Of a stretch of 33,365 bases of DNA, positions 30,471 through 33,365 are shown piece by piece. A program made the position numbers and the translations under genes. Where the stretch lies: NCBI RefSeq assembly GCF_000485595.1, contig NW_014578400.1:31532-64896 (forward strand), written 5' to 3'. Within the stretch, counting starts at the first letter, position 1; each line of letters starts with the position of its first letter. The notes below the pieces were generated by a model. The model was given only the letters and a program-made list of their open reading frames with translations, was not told where the DNA came from and ran no database searches. This stretch comes from Priapulus caudatus (taxonomy: Eukaryota; Priapulida; Priapulimorpha; Priapulimorphida; Priapulidae).

Positions 30471-32676
30471 ATGAAGCTACCTACATTCCACACAGTCATG
30501 CCATACATGAGATTTCATATTCGTTGAATAAGGGCGCCACCTAGCTGCAAGTATTACCTAGTCAAGTGCCTGCTGCCTTCATGCACTTCCATCTCCGATG
30601 ATTTGAAGTCGTTAAGCTCTCGCCTGATTGCTGCCTGTAAAGATAGATGAGGAATATGTGAAACACTTATTTAACAATTTAATTAACAATTTAATTATAT
30701 TTAATTAAGGCATTTCATTAATCAATCGCATCACACACTCAACCAACCGCTGCGGCTGGACTGGGAAACCTCTCACGAGAGAGCGCCAGCGTACAACGAT
30801 ATACTCGCCGTGCGCGATATAATATCCCGATACACTATAAATATGATCGATTCTTACACCACATATTATATAATTAAATAAAAATATATTTGTGATAAAA
30901 ATCGCATAAAAATCATTTTAAATATACATTTACAACATTATGTATTATATATTGTAATTATATAAATATATATTCCTGACTTTTTGTGAAACTGTGCAAA
31001 TATAGATATTACACTTATTAAATATATAACATAGTGACTAGTATAACATATATTCTACATAATATACACACATATATAGAAACTCATATTAGAAATTTCC
31101 GTTCGCCGCGACCCCGATGAGGAGTTGGCGTGCCGTCGCCGTGGTTACCTTGTCTTTTGGCGTGAGGCGCGTCCAGGGTTTGTCCGCTCGTCGGTCGTAG
31201 ATGTGAGCCTCTGTCACCTCGACGTAGTCGTTGAACTGGATGATCTTACGCTCACGCAGCTCCTCAATCGTAGTGGCCTTGAAGCCTCAGCCTGTCGCCA
31301 AAGAGATAGTGAGTCCGTGAGCGAAAGCACTATGATAGACCGTTACACCATCGCATGCGCACATTGCTGCCAACCAGCCTATCATATTCTCTGCACAACG
31401 CATGGCCCAATTCTGGCAGTGACATAGCTTCCCAGGGAGCCTCCCACGATTGAGGAGTGCTGCCACTTATCTCAGCTCCGTGAGCGCTAAGGATCACTCG
31501 CCCCACCTGTTTTCACCAGGTTCGACTCACGCTTCGAAGGTGGACAAGAGGCTCAAACCCAAATGACTTCGACCCAAACGGGCGATAACCTTGCTAGGCA
31601 TAGAGCGTGGACTACACCATCGCAATGGCATTGTGCTTGCACCAGCCTATCTCACGCCCCCCCACCCCACCCCCGATCAACAAGCGCGGCGCGGGATATT
31701 GTACGAAAATACGGCACGCAAACTCTAACACCATCCGCAATCCTTGGGGACGGGGCGCCACTCGCACCCTCGCAACAACTAAACCACATATCTCAGCGCC
31801 TCCCCCGGCTCTCACACCGATCCAACAACGGCGACGTGCCCCACGCCCAAGATATCTGTTCCAGCATCACTCGCCTAATCCCTACTTGACACCATCGCAA
31901 TGGCCATGCTGCAGCCGGCCTATCTCAGGCCCCCCCAATCGCCAAGGCGATATTGTAGATAGACCGTTACACTATCGCATGGCCATGCTGCCACCAGCCT
32001 ATCTCAGCCCCCCCCCCCCCCAATTGCCAAGGACGCGATATTGTAGATAACCGTTACACCATCGCATTGGCCATGCTGCACCCAGCCCTATATCAGATCC
32101 CCCCCCCCCGATCACAAGGCGATATCATAGATAGGTGAGTGAGAAGAGGAAGAAGACTTATGCAACACTCATCTGCTGCACGTTTTAAAACGTGGGCGAA
32201 AAACAAGTTTAGAAAAAGGAAAAAACTAAAGATTGCTGCGAACGACGTCATTCCATCGCGGGCACGCAACGTTAGCGCATGCGCCGCTCCGATAAAAACA
32301 AGAACAGCTGCAAGCCCGTGAAAAATAGACGCGAGTATACCCTCATAGCTGCGCTATGCCATATCATGTTTTACCCCCACCTAACCTTGACCTGAAGAAC
32401 TAGGGAAATCCACGCACGCATGTAGCGGGAGAGAACAGCTTCTAGGCAGAGATTTTCGACGTGACGAGCGGATGTTCGCGGTTTATCCTAATCTTATCTC
32501 ATAATTTATTTTCGCCCGGCCAGGGAGGCAACAACAGCAATGGCCGGGCTTTCGCGGTCGTCACGGCAACCGCATCGTGTGAATCGCCGTGAGTGGTGGG
32601 TGGGGGGAGCGTACCTTTCTCAGGAGCAGTTGTTTCTTCTCTTCCATCTGGCGTTGGTGCTCGGCAGTAGACACCT
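29835..32676 (-). CDS. PHACTR: PHACTR-family phosphatase and actin regulator, C-terminal part (4 exons)
   Basis: Minus-strand join 32676-32615, 31277-31149, 30634-30558, 29850-29835. PHACTR proteins bind G-actin through RPEL motifs and protein phosphatase 1 through their C-terminus, directing PP1 to cytoskeletal substrates. Visible here: a basic helix ([14 protein letters not shown]), the last RPEL-like segment (EELRERKI), the PP1-binding string [10 protein letters not shown] with the downstream R and W ([13 protein letters not shown]), the helix [19 protein letters not shown], and the terminal HLTRFHRP followed by TGA. Phases match at all three junctions. About 97 residues are recovered; the earlier RPEL motifs and N-terminus lie to the right of the window. 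The 'LSxRP' residues normally in front of the last EEL are not found, so a microexon may be missed. Paralogue number cannot be assigned. Confidence 0.9.
30024..30472. repeat. Complex CTG-rich repeat in the last PHACTR intron
   Basis: Blocks of CTG/TGT triplets joined by a higher-order unit 'gttgttgctggtgctactac', about 50-60 bp per unit, some six to eight units. On the transcribed minus strand it reads as CAG/CAACAG. The poly-Leu and poly-Cys frames are not proteins. Confidence 0.9.
30558..30634 (-). CDS. PHACTR: PHACTR exon, C-terminal helix
   Basis: Acceptor 'tatctttacag', donor 'gtaata'. Reads [19 protein letters not shown] then GSRHLT, ending with two bases of a split arginine codon. Confidence 0.92.
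30635..31148. other. PHACTR intron, AT-rich
   Basis: Short intron between two PHACTR exons; 30665-30715 and 30830-31080 are AT-rich. No other feature. Confidence 0.6.
31149..31277 (-). CDS. PHACTR: PHACTR exon with PP1-binding string
   Basis: Acceptor 'ggcttcaag' (weak polypyrimidine tract), donor 'gtaacc'. 43 codons starting [15 protein letters not shown] and ending LTPKDK, with the near-invariant DYVEV and [13 protein letters not shown]. The 5' boundary is the least certain part: an in-frame TGA at 31289-31287 rules out a longer exon in this frame. Confidence 0.92.
31340..32135. repeat. Approximately 88-bp tandem repeat with C runs, in a PHACTR intron
   Basis: Unit order: 'gttacaccatcgcatggcca', 'tgctgc', 'cagcctatctcag', a C run of 7-14, 'caaggcgatattgtagata'. 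Clear adjacent copies start near 31888, 31972 and 32058; looser copies near 31345 and 31612. Confidence 0.75.
32615..32676 (-). CDS. PHACTR: PHACTR exon, basic helix before the last RPEL
   Basis: Acceptor 'gttattgcag', donor 'gtacgc'. Two bases of a split codon then 20 codons, [14 protein letters not shown] through LLLRK, ending in phase 0. Assigned from context: it fits the charged helix before the C-terminal RPEL. Confidence 0.7.
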
Positions 32677-33030
32677 CTGCAATAACGCACGAGAAAAAAC
32701 ACGCATTTCAGCAGCGGCCCATATTCCCTTCACACCTCAAGAGAGAGACATCTGAAACCCGGCTTCAACCTGTGACATTAGTCTCGAGTTTGTCTCATCA
32801 CGTTTTCTTTCACGCTGATATTACAGACACTTTGTGGAATTACTAGCGCAAAATCGCTACCGTCAGACAATTGTCGCCCTGCTGAGGACATAGTCACGTT
32901 CACAGACAGACAGCACACTCAAACTCAAACTCAGCATTTTTTTCATTTTGCATATAAATTGACGGATCCATTGTGCTCGTCTGGCAAGTGCGTCTGCCAC
33001 GGATGCCTGTGGTGAAACAGAACTCAGGCA
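32677..33030. other. PHACTR intron, no feature seen
   Basis: The next upstream PHACTR exon was not found here. Confidence 0.4.
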
Positions 33031-33365
33031 GAATCACTTACATTTGAGTAAGCTGATAATGCAGCATCACTTACATTTGAGGATGCTGATAATGCAACAT
33101 GACTTACATTTGAAGATGCTGATAATGCAGCATCACTTACATTTGAGGATGCTGATAATGCAACGTGACTTACATTTGAAAATGCTGATAATGCAGCGTC
33201 CATTACATTCAAGGATGCTGACAATGACAGCATGACTTATATTTGAAGATGCTGATAATGCAGCATCACTTACATTTGAGGATGCTGATAATGCAACATG
33301 ACTTACATTTGAAAATGCTGATAATGCAGCGTCCATTACATTCAAGGATGCTGACAATGACAGCA
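33031..33365. repeat. 33-bp minisatellite, runs off the window
   Basis: About ten copies of 'acttacatttgaggatgctg' plus 'ataatgcagcatc', alternating forms. As 33 is a multiple of three, frames stay open on both strands (11-residue repeats). It sits upstream of a PHACTR exon, so it is probably intronic. Confidence 0.9.

Noticed and set aside
30000-30544. Poly-Cys and poly-Leu ORFs on the plus strand
   Set aside because: Produced by the CTG repeat inside a PHACTR intron transcribed from the other strand.
33024-33357. 11-residue repeat ORFs on both strands at the right edge
   Set aside because: Explained by the 33-bp minisatellite; no preference for either strand or frame.

Overview
This window is animal nuclear DNA, not prokaryotic. 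Genes are split by GT-AG introns, coding density is very low, and microsatellites, minisatellites, palindromes and short non-autonomous elements fill most of the space. Two recognisable bilaterian-type genes (RidA and a PHACTR-family protein) and TTAGGG-type telomere-like repeats suggest a non-arthropod invertebrate. That taxonomic reading is inference.

Three protein-coding genes can be supported. (1) The last four exons of a RidA/UK114 imine deaminase lie on the + strand at 2591-3980; its N-terminal exons are not visible and probably lie upstream of the window. (2) A minus-strand gene of about 20.7 kb (26726 down to 5978) encodes an acidic, apparently disordered protein that starts MGC, a likely lipid-anchor signal. 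Its exon phases fit together across the whole span. An internal pair of its exons (X and Y) is present twice because a 5.5 kb block of the gene is duplicated head to tail (6490-12510 and 12511-18070). (3) The last four exons of a PHACTR (phosphatase and actin regulator) gene lie on the minus strand at 32676-29835, ending in the family's characteristic C-terminus.

Layout: 1-2590 holds degenerate foldback repeats with TTAGGG runs; 2591-3980 RidA; 4900-5640 a 44-bp tandem repeat split by a roughly 465-bp inverted-repeat element; 5978-26726 the acidic-protein gene. The introns of that gene carry the 5.5 kb duplication (27-bp array, telomeric foldback, CAG/CAC tract, GT tract and exons X/Y in each copy), two hammerhead-ribozyme-like motifs each followed by a TA microsatellite (20810-21001 minus, 21576-21780 plus), several hairpins, two oppositely oriented arrays of one 17-bp repeat, and a 435-bp TIR element with TA flanks. 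From 26727 to 29834 there is no recognisable coding sequence. From 29835 to the end are PHACTR exons whose introns hold a long CTG/CAG tract and an approximately 88-bp C-rich tandem repeat; a 33-bp minisatellite runs off the right edge.

Many differences between the two duplicated blocks are one- or two-base indels, often in homopolymers, alongside some substitutions. Part of the apparent frame damage may therefore be residual long-read consensus error. Long ORFs in the CAG/CAC, CTG and GT tracts are consequences of low complexity and are not annotated as proteins.
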